Below are positions 32,476 through 40,520 of a stretch of 64,000 nucleotides of DNA, piece by piece (the first letter of the stretch is position 1; every line of letters begins with the position of its first letter). The notes below the pieces were generated by a model. It was not told the DNA's origin. It saw only the letters and a list, made by a program, of their open reading frames with translations, and ran no database searches. The stretch spans positions 62,001 to 126,000 of the forward strand of contig FNPS01000005.1 of assembly GCA_900107365.1 (NCBI GenBank), read 5' to 3'. Made by a program: the position numbers and the translations under genes. This DNA is from Flavobacterium aquidurense. GTDB taxonomy: Bacteria; Bacteroidota; Bacteroidia; Flavobacteriales; Flavobacteriaceae.

Positions 32476-33675
32476 TTAATCTAACAGCTTTTTACTCACT
32501 CTGCTGCTGGCAATTAGAGAGGCTACGAAACCAAGTGAAACGATTGTTGCCATTACGATAAGTACGTTTTCTAAAGTAAAAACGACAGGATAGGCCAAAG
32601 TTGGGGTCAACATAATAAAGTTGTATTTTTGCTGTAAAACAACCATAATAATTCCAAGAGCAAGGCCAATAATCCCTCCAAAAACACTTAACAGGGTTCC
32701 CTGAAGCATGAATATTTTTCGAAGGCTTTTAATTTCTGTTCCAAGATTAAAAAGGGTTTTCAGGTTTCCTTTTTTATCTAGAATCATCATAATTAAGGCG
32801 CCAACCAAATTAAAAAGTGCCACAATTATCACCAAAGTAAAAATCAGATAAACTGCAATGTTTTCGGTGTTGAGCATCTTATACAAAGACTCATTGAGTT
32901 GCGCTCTGTTTTTGATTGTGATTTTATTTTTGAAAATATTTTCCAGTTGAGATCGGATTGCATCTTCATTGGCATTTTCTTTTAATTTGAATTCTACGCC
33001 CGAAATCTGATTTGGTTTGTACATCAATAATTCCTGTGCCAAGCTCAAATCGGCAAACACATATTTCGAATCTAAATCTTCGCTGATTGAATAAATTCCG
33101 ACAGGCAAAACATCGGTTTTATTAAAAGCTTCTTCGGGATTTTCAAAAGCCCCTTTTCCCGGTTTTGGCGCAAATATCTGCAAGGGGTTTTCAAAATCTA
33201 AAACGCCCATCGAAAAATCTCTTGCGATACCATAACCAACGACTACCTGATAGGTATCAGGCTTAATCCATTGACCATTAAAAAGCTTTTTTCGGATATC
33301 GTTTACAACCGGATAAAGACTGTCCACTCCTTTTAAATACGTAACTTGTTGTTTGTCTTTAAACAAAAACAAAACACGTTCTTCGATAATTTTGGTATAC
33401 GAAGCAACGCCATCTATCTTTTTAATTTTACTTTCCTGATCCGGCGTAATCAAAAATGATTTTCCCAGCGTACTTGTAATTTTTAAATCGGGGTCAATTT
33501 CATTCGTGAAAGAAAGACTGAATACCTTTAGTCCGCTAAAAACAGATAAAACCACAAACAAGGCCATTGTGCCAACAATAATTCCCATGCTGGCAATGCG
33601 ATTAATAATATTGATAGCATTGTTTTTACTTCTGCTAAAAATGTAACGTTTGGCTATGTAAAGGGGGAAATTCAA
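32476..33675 (-). CDS. LolC/LolE-type ABC permease (FtsX/MacB fold)
   Basis: Permease of 399 residues with one N-terminal helix (IASMGIIVGTMALFVVLSVFSG, about residues 28-49), a large periplasmic domain (to about 270) and three C-terminal helices. This is the FtsX-like layout of lipoprotein-releasing LolC/E. The N-terminal lead LYIAKRYIFSRSKNNAINII is typical of LolC/E. It should extract lipoproteins from the inner membrane for LolA, with an ATPase (LolD) encoded elsewhere. It starts one base after rbfA stops, an order common in Flavobacteriaceae. Confidence 0.88.
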   Translation of the reverse strand: MNFPLYIAKRYIFSRSKNNAINIINRIASMGIIVGTMALFVVLSVFSGLKVFSLSFTNEIDPDLKITSTLGKSFLITPDQESKIKKIDGVASYTKIIEERVLFLFKDKQQVTYLKGVDSLYPVVNDIRKKLFNGQWIKPDTYQVVVGYGIARDFSMGVLDFENPLQIFAPKPGKGAFENPEEAFNKTDVLPVGIYSISEDLDSKYVFADLSLAQELLMYKPNQISGVEFKLKENANEDAIRSQLENIFKNKITIKNRAQLNESLYKMLNTENIAVYLIFTLVIIVALFNLVGALIMMILDKKGNLKTLFNLGTEIKSLRKIFMLQGTLLSVFGGIIGLALGIIMVVLQQKYNFIMLTPTLAYPVVFTLENVLIVMATIVSLGFVASLIASSRVSKKLLD

Positions 33676-33676
33676 C

Positions 33677-34069
33677 TTATGATTTTCTTCTTTTTTCTAA
33701 AAGATCACGGTTTTCAATTGGGTTTTCTCTGTTTGATAAAGCGTTGTCAATTTTTTCGATATAGTCTAATGAGTCATCGATAAAAAATACCAGGTTGGGT
33801 ACACGACGCAATTGCAAACGTACACGTTGTGACAAATCGTGTTTAATTAAGGTTGTATTCGATTTTATACCTTCTAAAGTTTCCTTTGCTTTTTCTTGTG
33901 GAAAAATGCTTAAATATACTGTTGCCACAGATAAATCTGATGTAACGCTAACTTTGGATACGGAAATTACCAAGTTGTTAATTCCGTTTTTTCGCACTTC
34001 ACCTTGCAAAATATCAACCAAATCTTTTTGGATGACACCGCCTATTTTTTTCTGTCTATTTGTTTCCAT
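33677..34069 (-). CDS. rbfA: Ribosome-binding factor A
   Basis: KH-fold factor of 130 residues needed for 16S rRNA 5'-end maturation and 30S assembly. Characteristic segments: RQKKIGGVIQKDLVDILQGE at the start, VSVTSDLSVATVYLSIFP, and the RLRRVPxLxF-like RLQLRRVPNLVFFIDDSLDY. The promoter -7 box ends only four bases before the ATG, so the message may have almost no leader. It is followed by the LolC-type permease with a 1-base gap, so the two are probably co-transcribed. Confidence 0.95.
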   Translation of the reverse strand: METNRQKKIGGVIQKDLVDILQGEVRKNGINNLVISVSKVSVTSDLSVATVYLSIFPQEKAKETLEGIKSNTTLIKHDLSQRVRLQLRRVPNLVFFIDDSLDYIEKIDNALSNRENPIENRDLLEKRRKS

Positions 34070-34073
34070 AGTG

Positions 34074-34107
34074 CAAAAATACTATTTTTAAATTTCACTA
34101 GATACAA
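34074..34107 (-). promoter_or_regulatory. Bacteroidota promoter of rbfA
   Basis: On the minus strand TATTTTTG (34074-34081) fits TAnnTTTG exactly, with a TTG (34105-34107) 23 bases upstream as a -33 element. The -7 box ends four bases before the rbfA ATG, so transcription would begin at or next to the start codon. Confidence 0.65.
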
Positions 34108-34288
34108 TTTCCATTGAACAATAGAATGATTTTTACATTCTTACCTCTTTTTACTTCCATTTTGATTCTTTTTTTGATGAAAACCCAATAAATCAGATTA
34201 TCCTTCTTAGATCTCAACGATGATAAAAGTCATATTTTTTATCAGGATTATTCGACATATTTGATACTAACAAAGTAACAAATCAATT

Positions 34289-34708
34289 ATGAAAAAAAGA
34301 GAACCAATCAGTCATATTATGACCAAAACCGTAGTGACTGCAAACCAAAATGACGACCTTAAAATGGTTGTTGAGAAACTAAAGAAAAATACGATTCGCC
34401 ATATTCCTATTGTGAAAGGGAAAGAAGTTGTAGGGATTATTAGCAGAACGGATATCAACCGATTAACTTTTGGTGCCTTGTTTGAAGGACAGGAAGGTGC
34501 TGATGAAGCCGTTCTGGACATGCTGACAATCTCTCAGGTTATGACTTCAAAACCCAAAACAGTCTCATCAGATCTTAGTATAAGAGATCTGGCTGAAATT
34601 TTTGCCAAAGAAGATTTTCACGCTTTGCCTGTTGTAGATAGTGGCGAACTTAAAGGAATCGTAACAACCACCGATGTTGTAAAATATTTTTTGGAACAGT
34701 ACGATTGA
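34289..34708 (+). CDS. CBS domain pair protein
   Basis: Stand-alone protein of 139 residues made of two CBS motifs. The first spans about residues 6-63 (ISHIMTKTVVTANQNDDLK; IRHIPIVKGKEVVGIISRTD) and the second about residues 80-138 (VMTSKPKTVSSDLSIRDLAE; FHALPVVDSGELKGIVTTTD). Such pairs bind adenine nucleotides and sense energy state, but the target is unknown. It has its own hairpin terminator at 34763-34790. A CA-TA-TTTG sequence close to the start could be its -7 box with one mismatch. Confidence 0.93.
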   Translation: MKKREPISHIMTKTVVTANQNDDLKMVVEKLKKNTIRHIPIVKGKEVVGIISRTDINRLTFGALFEGQEGADEAVLDMLTISQVMTSKPKTVSSDLSIRDLAEIFAKEDFHALPVVDSGELKGIVTTTDVVKYFLEQYD

Positions 34709-35046
34709 GTGAAATTTCAATTTTTTTAAATTCCAAATTCCAACTATTGGAGTTTATAAATTAAAGGGAGCTATAATGGTTCCCTTTTTCTGTTTTAATA
34801 ATCATTCATTTAGTTTTTAAGGGCTTACACTTCAACAAAGCCGATATTCCGAATATGAAATTGAAAAAAAACATAGCCTTAAAAAGTATAATTTTCAAAA
34901 TAGAAAGGTCAAAAAAAGAATCGCGTATAAATTATAAAATCCATACTATTTTAAAACTTAACAGAAAAATAAATTTGTATTTTAGATCAAAAAATGAATA
35001 TTTTTCATCAAAAAGTCTATAATTCAATTTATTTAATAATTAGAGT
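34709..35046. other. Intergenic region with terminator and -7 promoter box
   Basis: No coding sequence seen in these 338 bases. A hairpin with AAAGGGA (34763-34769) and TCCCTTT (34781-34787) plus a T-run probably ends the CBS gene. TAAATTTG at 34970-34977 fits the -7 consensus on + and could drive the ATP-grasp operon with a leader of about 65 bases; a -33 box is not evident. The rest is plain AT-rich sequence. Confidence 0.6.
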
Positions 35047-36483
35047 ATGGCGAAGCTAGCACCCAGTTTAAATCATAAAGGTTGGGATGAAATGTTCTCA
35101 AAAGAAGGCGTTCGGGATTCCTACAGTCAGGTTTTTAAAACTTTACAAAGTTTAAGTCATAAAAATTTAACCAACAAACAACAACAGGCTTCTGATCTCT
35201 TCATGAATCAGGGAATTACATTTACTGTTTACAGTGATGATGCCAACGGAATTGAACGAATATTCCCTTTTGATATCATTCCGAGAATCATCACACAAAA
35301 CGATTGGTTAGAAGTGGAATCTGGAATAAAACAGCGTTTAATGGCGTTGAATTTATTTTTGGAAGATATTTATAATGAGCAAAATATTATCAAAGATGGA
35401 ATCATTCCTGCGGGATTAATTGCTTCTTGTCCACATTATATACAAGAGGTTCAGGGAATAAAAGTCCCGCATAATATACACGTTCACATTGCCGGAATCG
35501 ATTTAATTCGCGGAGCAAAAGGTGAGTTTTATGTTTTGGAAGACAATCTGCGATGCCCGAGCGGTGTGAGTTATATGTTAGAAAATAGAGAAATTACTAA
35601 ACGTATCTTCCCCGATATGCTTTCGTCAAACCATGTAAGTATGGTCAGTAATTATCCGATGATTTTTCATAGCATTCTGGTCTCGCTTTCGCCGAGAAAC
35701 GTTTCTAATCCAAATGTGGTCTTGATGACACCCGGTGTTTATAATTCGGCGTATTACGAACATACTTATTTGGCACGCCAAATGGGAATTCCTTTGGTTG
35801 AAGGAAGAGATTTGGTCGTCAATAATAATCGCGTTTATATGAAAACCACATCCGGCTTACAGCAAGTCGATGTTATTTATCGCCGTTTAGATGATGAATA
35901 TCTGGATCCTTTGGTTTTTAAACCAGACAGTGCACTTGGTGTTCCTGGATTAATCAGTGCTTATCGACAAGGAAATGTGGCCTTAGTAAACGCTGTCGGA
36001 AATGGCGTTGCCGATGATAAAGCGATTTACGCTTATGTTCCGGATATGATTAAATATTATTTGAACGAAGAACCAATCTTGAAAAATGTTCCTACTTACA
36101 GAATGGAAAATCTGGACGAGCGCGAACACGTTTTTGCCAATATGGAAACGATGGTTATTAAAGAAACCAATCAAAGTGGCGGTTACGGAATGATCATGGG
36201 TAACAAGGCAACGCAGGAAGAAATGGACGATGCCAAAATTGCAATAGCCAAAACACCTCGAAATTTTATTGCACAGCCTATTATACAATTGAGTACTGTT
36301 CCCTGTTTAATAGACGGGCAACTCAAATTACGCCATGTCGATTTGAGGCCTTATGCGTTATGTGGACCAAAAGGCATTCAAATTGTTCCCGGCGGATTAA
36401 CTCGCGTTGCTTTAACAGAAGGTTCTTTGGTTGTCAATTCCTCTCAGGGTGGCGGTAGTAAAGACACCTGGATTATAAAATAA
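35047..36483 (+). CDS. Circularly permuted ATP-grasp type 2 protein
   Basis: Protein of 478 residues of the circularly permuted ATP-grasp family (formerly DUF404/DUF407), which forms amide bonds using ATP. Recognisable segments: EFYVLEDNLRCPSGVSYMLE, VVLMTPGVYNSAYYEHTYLA, VIYRRLDDEYLDPL, and ETNQSGGYGMIMG (glycine-rich loop). It is followed by an alpha-E protein and a transglutaminase, the standard trio of a predicted peptide-synthesis or modification system whose product is still unknown. The trio starts after a 338-base gap with a possible promoter at 34970. Confidence 0.92.
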   Translation: MAKLAPSLNHKGWDEMFSKEGVRDSYSQVFKTLQSLSHKNLTNKQQQASDLFMNQGITFTVYSDDANGIERIFPFDIIPRIITQNDWLEVESGIKQRLMALNLFLEDIYNEQNIIKDGIIPAGLIASCPHYIQEVQGIKVPHNIHVHIAGIDLIRGAKGEFYVLEDNLRCPSGVSYMLENREITKRIFPDMLSSNHVSMVSNYPMIFHSILVSLSPRNVSNPNVVLMTPGVYNSAYYEHTYLARQMGIPLVEGRDLVVNNNRVYMKTTSGLQQVDVIYRRLDDEYLDPLVFKPDSALGVPGLISAYRQGNVALVNAVGNGVADDKAIYAYVPDMIKYYLNEEPILKNVPTYRMENLDEREHVFANMETMVIKETNQSGGYGMIMGNKATQEEMDDAKIAIAKTPRNFIAQPIIQLSTVPCLIDGQLKLRHVDLRPYALCGPKGIQIVPGGLTRVALTEGSLVVNSSQGGGSKDTWIIK

Positions 36484-36516
36484 ACACCTTATTCTAACCT
36501 CAAAAAACATTCAAAA

Positions 36517-37470
36517 ATGGGAGTAAATATGCTTAGTCGAGTTGCCGACGGAATGTTTTGGCTCAACCGATATATGGAACGTACAGATGGAATGTTGCTT
36601 ACTTTGAACACTTCCTATATTTTATCTTTTGACAAAGAAATTAATGACTCTCAGGGCTATAAACCTTTATTAGAATATTATACTAATTTGTCAAGAGATA
36701 AAATTCATGCGATACAATATGACACAACTTATGTTCTCAAATACATTATTTGCGACAATCAAAATGACAATTCGGTTAAAAATTTAGTGGTAAAAGCGCG
36801 CGAAAATGCACGTGGTTCTCAGGATAAAATAACAAAAGAATTGTGGGAACATATCAACTCGATGTATCATTATATGAACTCGTCAGATCTTCCAAAAAAA
36901 CTGGAAACAACTGATGCGCTAAAAATTATTACCAAACTCAATAAAGATTTATTACTCTATAATGGAATCCTTCAGGTGACAATGCCACGAGGTTTGGGCT
37001 GGTGTTTTTCGAGCATTGGCAAACATATCGAAAGATGTTTACAAACTATTTCGATGACTCAGGCTTACTTTGCTCCTATTAATTATAATCTCGAAGGCGA
37101 AGAAGATTTAATGTATTGGCGCCGTTTATTGCTGTCTCTGTCCGGATATGAATTGTATTTAAAAAGCTACAGCAACATTTCGCACAATCGAAAAGTTGCT
37201 CATCAGGTTATTTTCAATATGGATTTTGCGCATTCTGTAATCTATACTTTAGACTTTATAAACACTTATTTAAACTGTCTTTTCAAAGACAATGATTTGA
37301 GTGAAGCACGCACTTTAATGAACCAGTTTGGCCGATTGAAAAGTTATGTGGCTTATACCGATTATCAACATTTGACAAATCAGGAATTGGAAGAAGTTTT
37401 ACGAAACACTAAAAATCAGCTTATTCAATTTTCGACAGATTTTTCAAAATTATTCTTTTCTTATACCTAA
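36517..37470 (+). CDS. Alpha-E domain protein (DUF403)
   Basis: All-helical protein of 317 residues with the alpha-E start motif MLSRVADGMFWLNRYMERTD. The ATG at 36529, beginning exactly at this motif, is an alternative start to 36517 (MGVN added). Internal motifs include MPRGLGWCFSSIGKHIERC and YWRRLLLSLSGYELYLKSY. It always accompanies circularly permuted ATP-grasp enzymes and is thought to form a complex with them; biochemical role unestablished. It is 33 bases after the ATP-grasp gene and 4 bases before the transglutaminase. Confidence 0.92.
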   Translation: MGVNMLSRVADGMFWLNRYMERTDGMLLTLNTSYILSFDKEINDSQGYKPLLEYYTNLSRDKIHAIQYDTTYVLKYIICDNQNDNSVKNLVVKARENARGSQDKITKELWEHINSMYHYMNSSDLPKKLETTDALKIITKLNKDLLLYNGILQVTMPRGLGWCFSSIGKHIERCLQTISMTQAYFAPINYNLEGEEDLMYWRRLLLSLSGYELYLKSYSNISHNRKVAHQVIFNMDFAHSVIYTLDFINTYLNCLFKDNDLSEARTLMNQFGRLKSYVAYTDYQHLTNQELEEVLRNTKNQLIQFSTDFSKLFFSYT

Positions 37471-37474
37471 AAAT

Positions 37475-38431
37475 ATGGCGGTTTTTAAAATAGTTCACCT
37501 TACAAAATACCAATACAATTATCCCATAAAAGAAAGTATTAATGAAATTCGGTTATTCCCACATCATTTTCAAAATCAGGAAGTATTGCAATATCAGCTT
37601 TTAATTACACACAATCCTGATGTCGATATTTCTGAAGATTATTATGGAAATCGCGTTGGAAATTTCAATGTTTTAGATGCTCATACCGAAATGATAATCG
37701 AATCCCGAATGTTAGTTAGAGTGAATCATTCTCTTAAAATTCCGGAGATTGATACCACTTCCGTGGAAGATATTCAGGCTCAAAAAGAAAAAAGCATTAT
37801 GTTACTGCGACTTTGCTATTTGGATGATATTGAGAAACAAAATGAAATTGAAGCCATTTTAAAAGAGATAAATATTGAAAACAAATCTATAATTGAAATT
37901 GCCCGGCAATGCAATGCTTATGTTTTTGATAATTTTACTTACACTAAAGGAATCACCAATATTGAAACAACTGTCGATGAAATTTTGACGCTCAAAAAAG
38001 GTGTCTGTCAGGATTTTGCTCATATTCTATTACAGCTTTTGCGCACGACCGGAATTCCGTCACGTTATGTCAGCGGCTATATTTGTCCTAATGAAAGCGG
38101 ACTTCGAGGCGAAGGTGCAACACATGCATGGGTAGAAATTTTTACGCCAAAACAAGGTTGGCTAGGTCTGGATCCGACAAATAATATCTGGACAATGGAC
38201 AATCATGTACGCCTTTCTGTGGGAAGAAATTTTAGCGATTGTACACCTATAAAAGGAACTTTTAAGGGATTAGCGAGACAAACACTTTCCGTTTGTGTTT
38301 CTATTGGTTACGAAGATGGAAGACAATTTGAAGAAATCAACGATGTCAAACTTCAGGAAGTTTCATCACGAGTTCAGGAGCAACTCGATTATATGGATCA
38401 TTTGCAACAACAACAACAACAACAACAATAA
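37475..38431 (+). CDS. Transglutaminase-like cysteine protease family protein with poly-Gln tail
   Basis: Protein of 318 residues. The N-terminal beta domain (VHLTKYQYNYPIKESINEIR) is the bacterial transglutaminase N-domain. The catalytic Cys is in LKKGVCQDFAHILLQLLR, the His in GATHAWVEIFTP and the Asp in WLGLDPTNN, a full Cys-His-Asp triad. It completes the ATP-grasp/alpha-E/transglutaminase trio and may cleave or crosslink the peptide made by the ATP-grasp. The C-terminus is eight Gln encoded by pure CAA repeats (38405-38428), which looks like a slippage-prone add-on and not a domain. Confidence 0.92.
   Translation: MAVFKIVHLTKYQYNYPIKESINEIRLFPHHFQNQEVLQYQLLITHNPDVDISEDYYGNRVGNFNVLDAHTEMIIESRMLVRVNHSLKIPEIDTTSVEDIQAQKEKSIMLLRLCYLDDIEKQNEIEAILKEINIENKSIIEIARQCNAYVFDNFTYTKGITNIETTVDEILTLKKGVCQDFAHILLQLLRTTGIPSRYVSGYICPNESGLRGEGATHAWVEIFTPKQGWLGLDPTNNIWTMDNHVRLSVGRNFSDCTPIKGTFKGLARQTLSVCVSIGYEDGRQFEEINDVKLQEVSSRVQEQLDYMDHLQQQQQQQQ
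38405..38428 (+). repeat. (CAA)8 microsatellite at the 3' end of the transglutaminase gene
   Basis: Eight uninterrupted CAA codons directly before the TAA stop. Copy changes would stay in frame and alter only the poly-Gln tail length. Confidence 0.95.
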
Positions 38432-38433
38432 AA

Positions 38434-38458
38434 AAAGGGAGCTTAATTAGCTCCCTTT
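38434..38458. terminator. Bidirectional terminator
   Basis: Hairpin AAAGGGAGCT/AGCTCCCTTT around TAATT, A-rich before and T-rich after. It ends the transglutaminase operon on + and the EnvC-like gene on the minus strand. Confidence 0.9.
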
Positions 38459-38460
38459 CT

Positions 38461-39714
38461 TTATCTATTTTGTAACCATCCTTCCGGATTATTATTTGAC
38501 GTATTTTGAAGAATCAAAAACTTAATAATTGTTTTTCCGGTATCACCACTAGTTCTCACTTTTCCGATACTTTGTTTGATACTTACTTTGTCTCCTTTTT
38601 CTACAAATACCTGACTTAAGTTTTGATAAACCGTGAAATAATCTCCGTGCTGAATCATAACCGCCCTGTTGATTGGAGATAAAACGATAACACTTGAAAC
38701 CGTCCCTTCAAAAACGGCACGTGCAGTTGCGCCAGATTCCGTTGTGATCTCAACTCCTGAATTATGAACCGTTAAATTTGGATACAACGGATGTTGTTGA
38801 TCACCATATCCTAATGAAATAAATCCTTTTTCTACTGGCCATGGTAATTTTCCACGATTTGCTTTAAAGTCGGCAGCCAGGATTTTTCCTTCTGGTGTTA
38901 AGGCAATTTTTGATGATGAAACCGGAGCTGCCGGAGCGGTCGATCCCGGATTTTCTTTTGCTCTTTCAGCTGCAGCTTTTCTATTTGCTTCTGCAATAGC
39001 TTCACGAATCAAACGATCAATTTGTCTGTCAATTCTTTTAGCTTCTGCCTGTTTCGTTCTCGTATCAGCAATAATTTTGTTTTTGTCTTTTTTAATCGAG
39101 TTAACTAATTTTTGCTGTTCTTTCTTTTCAATTTCTAAGCTTACTTTTTCTTTTTGATTTTCAGCAATAATCTTTTTCTTAACCTGTCTTTGGCCATCCA
39201 ATTTAGCATTAAAATCAACCAACTGAGCTGTTTTAGATTGAATTTCTAAACCTTGATTTTTTCTAAAATTGGTATATTGTTTTAAATACTGCGCTCTTTT
39301 ATAGGCCTGCAAAAAACTTTCAGAAGACAAAATAAACATCGCTCTACTTTGCTCAGATCGACTCTTATATGATTTCAGAATCATTTTAGAATAATCTTCT
39401 TTTAATACCGTCAATTCCTTTTTTAACTTATTAACCTGAACCTGATTAATATACATGTCATTGCTTAAAAGTTTTTCTTGCTTTGCGGTAGTATTGATCA
39501 GTTTTTCTTTCAGTTTAATTTTATTCGCCTGAATTAAAAAGACATTCACTGCCGATTTCTCTTTTTTCTTTACAGACTGCAACATTTTTTCATTATCTCT
39601 AATTTCCTGCTGAATCTGAGCTTTACGCTGCTCCAGTTTTTCTTGTTGCGAATCCTGCGCCCACGTAAAAGTTGTGGCGCAAATAAAAATTAGGCTGAGG
39701 AGAAATTTTGGCAT
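38461..39714 (-). CDS. EnvC-like murein hydrolase activator (coiled coil plus degenerate LytM)
   Basis: Protein of 417 residues with signal peptide KFLLSLIFICATTFTWAQ. A long coiled coil rich in Lys, Glu and Gln runs from about residue 20 to 245. A C-terminal M23/LytM domain follows (SLGYGDQQHPLYPNLTVHNS; GTVSSVIVLSPINRAVMIQH). The zinc-binding HxH is missing (TVYQNLSQ where active enzymes read YAHL). It therefore should activate an amidase during cell separation, like E. coli EnvC, and not cut peptidoglycan itself. The start ATG is at 39714; the frame's earlier TTG at 39735 is rejected. Confidence 0.9.
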   Translation of the reverse strand: MPKFLLSLIFICATTFTWAQDSQQEKLEQRKAQIQQEIRDNEKMLQSVKKKEKSAVNVFLIQANKIKLKEKLINTTAKQEKLLSNDMYINQVQVNKLKKELTVLKEDYSKMILKSYKSRSEQSRAMFILSSESFLQAYKRAQYLKQYTNFRKNQGLEIQSKTAQLVDFNAKLDGQRQVKKKIIAENQKEKVSLEIEKKEQQKLVNSIKKDKNKIIADTRTKQAEAKRIDRQIDRLIREAIAEANRKAAAERAKENPGSTAPAAPVSSSKIALTPEGKILAADFKANRGKLPWPVEKGFISLGYGDQQHPLYPNLTVHNSGVEITTESGATARAVFEGTVSSVIVLSPINRAVMIQHGDYFTVYQNLSQVFVEKGDKVSIKQSIGKVRTSGDTGKTIIKFLILQNTSNNNPEGWLQNR

Positions 39715-39737
39715 GTTTCTTTTTTCTTTTTGCAAAT

Positions 39738-40517
39738 TTAATTAATTATAACTTTTTTATACCCACTTGGAACACTATATGGGAAAGAAAGTTCTTCATT
39801 AAATGAAATATTGTTATAATTTAAATTAATATTGGTTTTCCCTTTTGGCTGAGCAGCATTAATCTCAATGCTTGTTGGAAGTATTCCCTGATCAAAAGTT
39901 TTACTATCAGAGTATTTAATTTCTAACATTCTGTTTTCTGCAGGTTGTGAAATCTCTTCTTTTTGCACTAAATATTTTTCAGAATCTAAGTAAAAAGTCT
40001 TTTTTACTTTGGCTTCTTTTTCATCCTCTAACTTAAAAAGATTTTCTACAATTGTCTGTGTATATTTCCCTTTTCTCAAATCGTCCAAAGCTTCTCCAAC
40101 CAATAAATTTTGGACTTTGCTATAATCTAATTCAGTTCCCAGCCATTTACTTAAACTTGTAAAATCTCCTTCGTAATAAGTGCCTTTTATTTTTTCGTAA
40201 TAACTTACTGTAGTTGGTGTAATCAATGCTTTAGCCATTGTAATTCCCAAGAAACGTACGCTTACTAAAATTTGTTTGTCTTTTTCTATTTTGATATCTG
40301 CCGTTACATTCTGACTTTGTTTTTCATCTTCATATTTAGCGCTTGCTTTTATATTTAATGTTTTAAAATCTAATTTATTGTCGTAATGTTTTGCAACCGC
40401 TTTTTTATCTTCTTTTGGTGCTTCTACAGGTTTGTCTGTGTTTTGTACTGCAACAGCTTTTGATTTACATGAAATCACAAAAACCGATAGCAATATTAGT
40501 GCTATATATTTTTTCAT
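39738..40517 (-). CDS. DUF4292-like lipoprotein
   Basis: Lipoprotein of 259 residues (lipobox LSVFVISCKS, Cys17). The body has a LolA-like, beta-rich pattern (LNIKASAKYEDEKQSQNVTA; DKQILVSVRFLGITMAKAL), matching the DUF4292 group of Bacteroidota. It lies between a TPR protein and an EnvC-like protein with gaps of 3 and 23 bases, an order conserved in relatives as far as I recall. Probable envelope role; exact job unknown. Confidence 0.85.
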   Translation of the reverse strand: MKKYIALILLSVFVISCKSKAVAVQNTDKPVEAPKEDKKAVAKHYDNKLDFKTLNIKASAKYEDEKQSQNVTADIKIEKDKQILVSVRFLGITMAKALITPTTVSYYEKIKGTYYEGDFTSLSKWLGTELDYSKVQNLLVGEALDDLRKGKYTQTIVENLFKLEDEKEAKVKKTFYLDSEKYLVQKEEISQPAENRMLEIKYSDSKTFDQGILPTSIEINAAQPKGKTNINLNYNNISFNEELSFPYSVPSGYKKVIIN

Positions 40518-40520
40518 TTT

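Noticed and set aside
38461..39714. Active M23 metallopeptidase
   Set aside because: The second zinc motif HxH is absent (YQNL), so an EnvC-like activator role is more likely.
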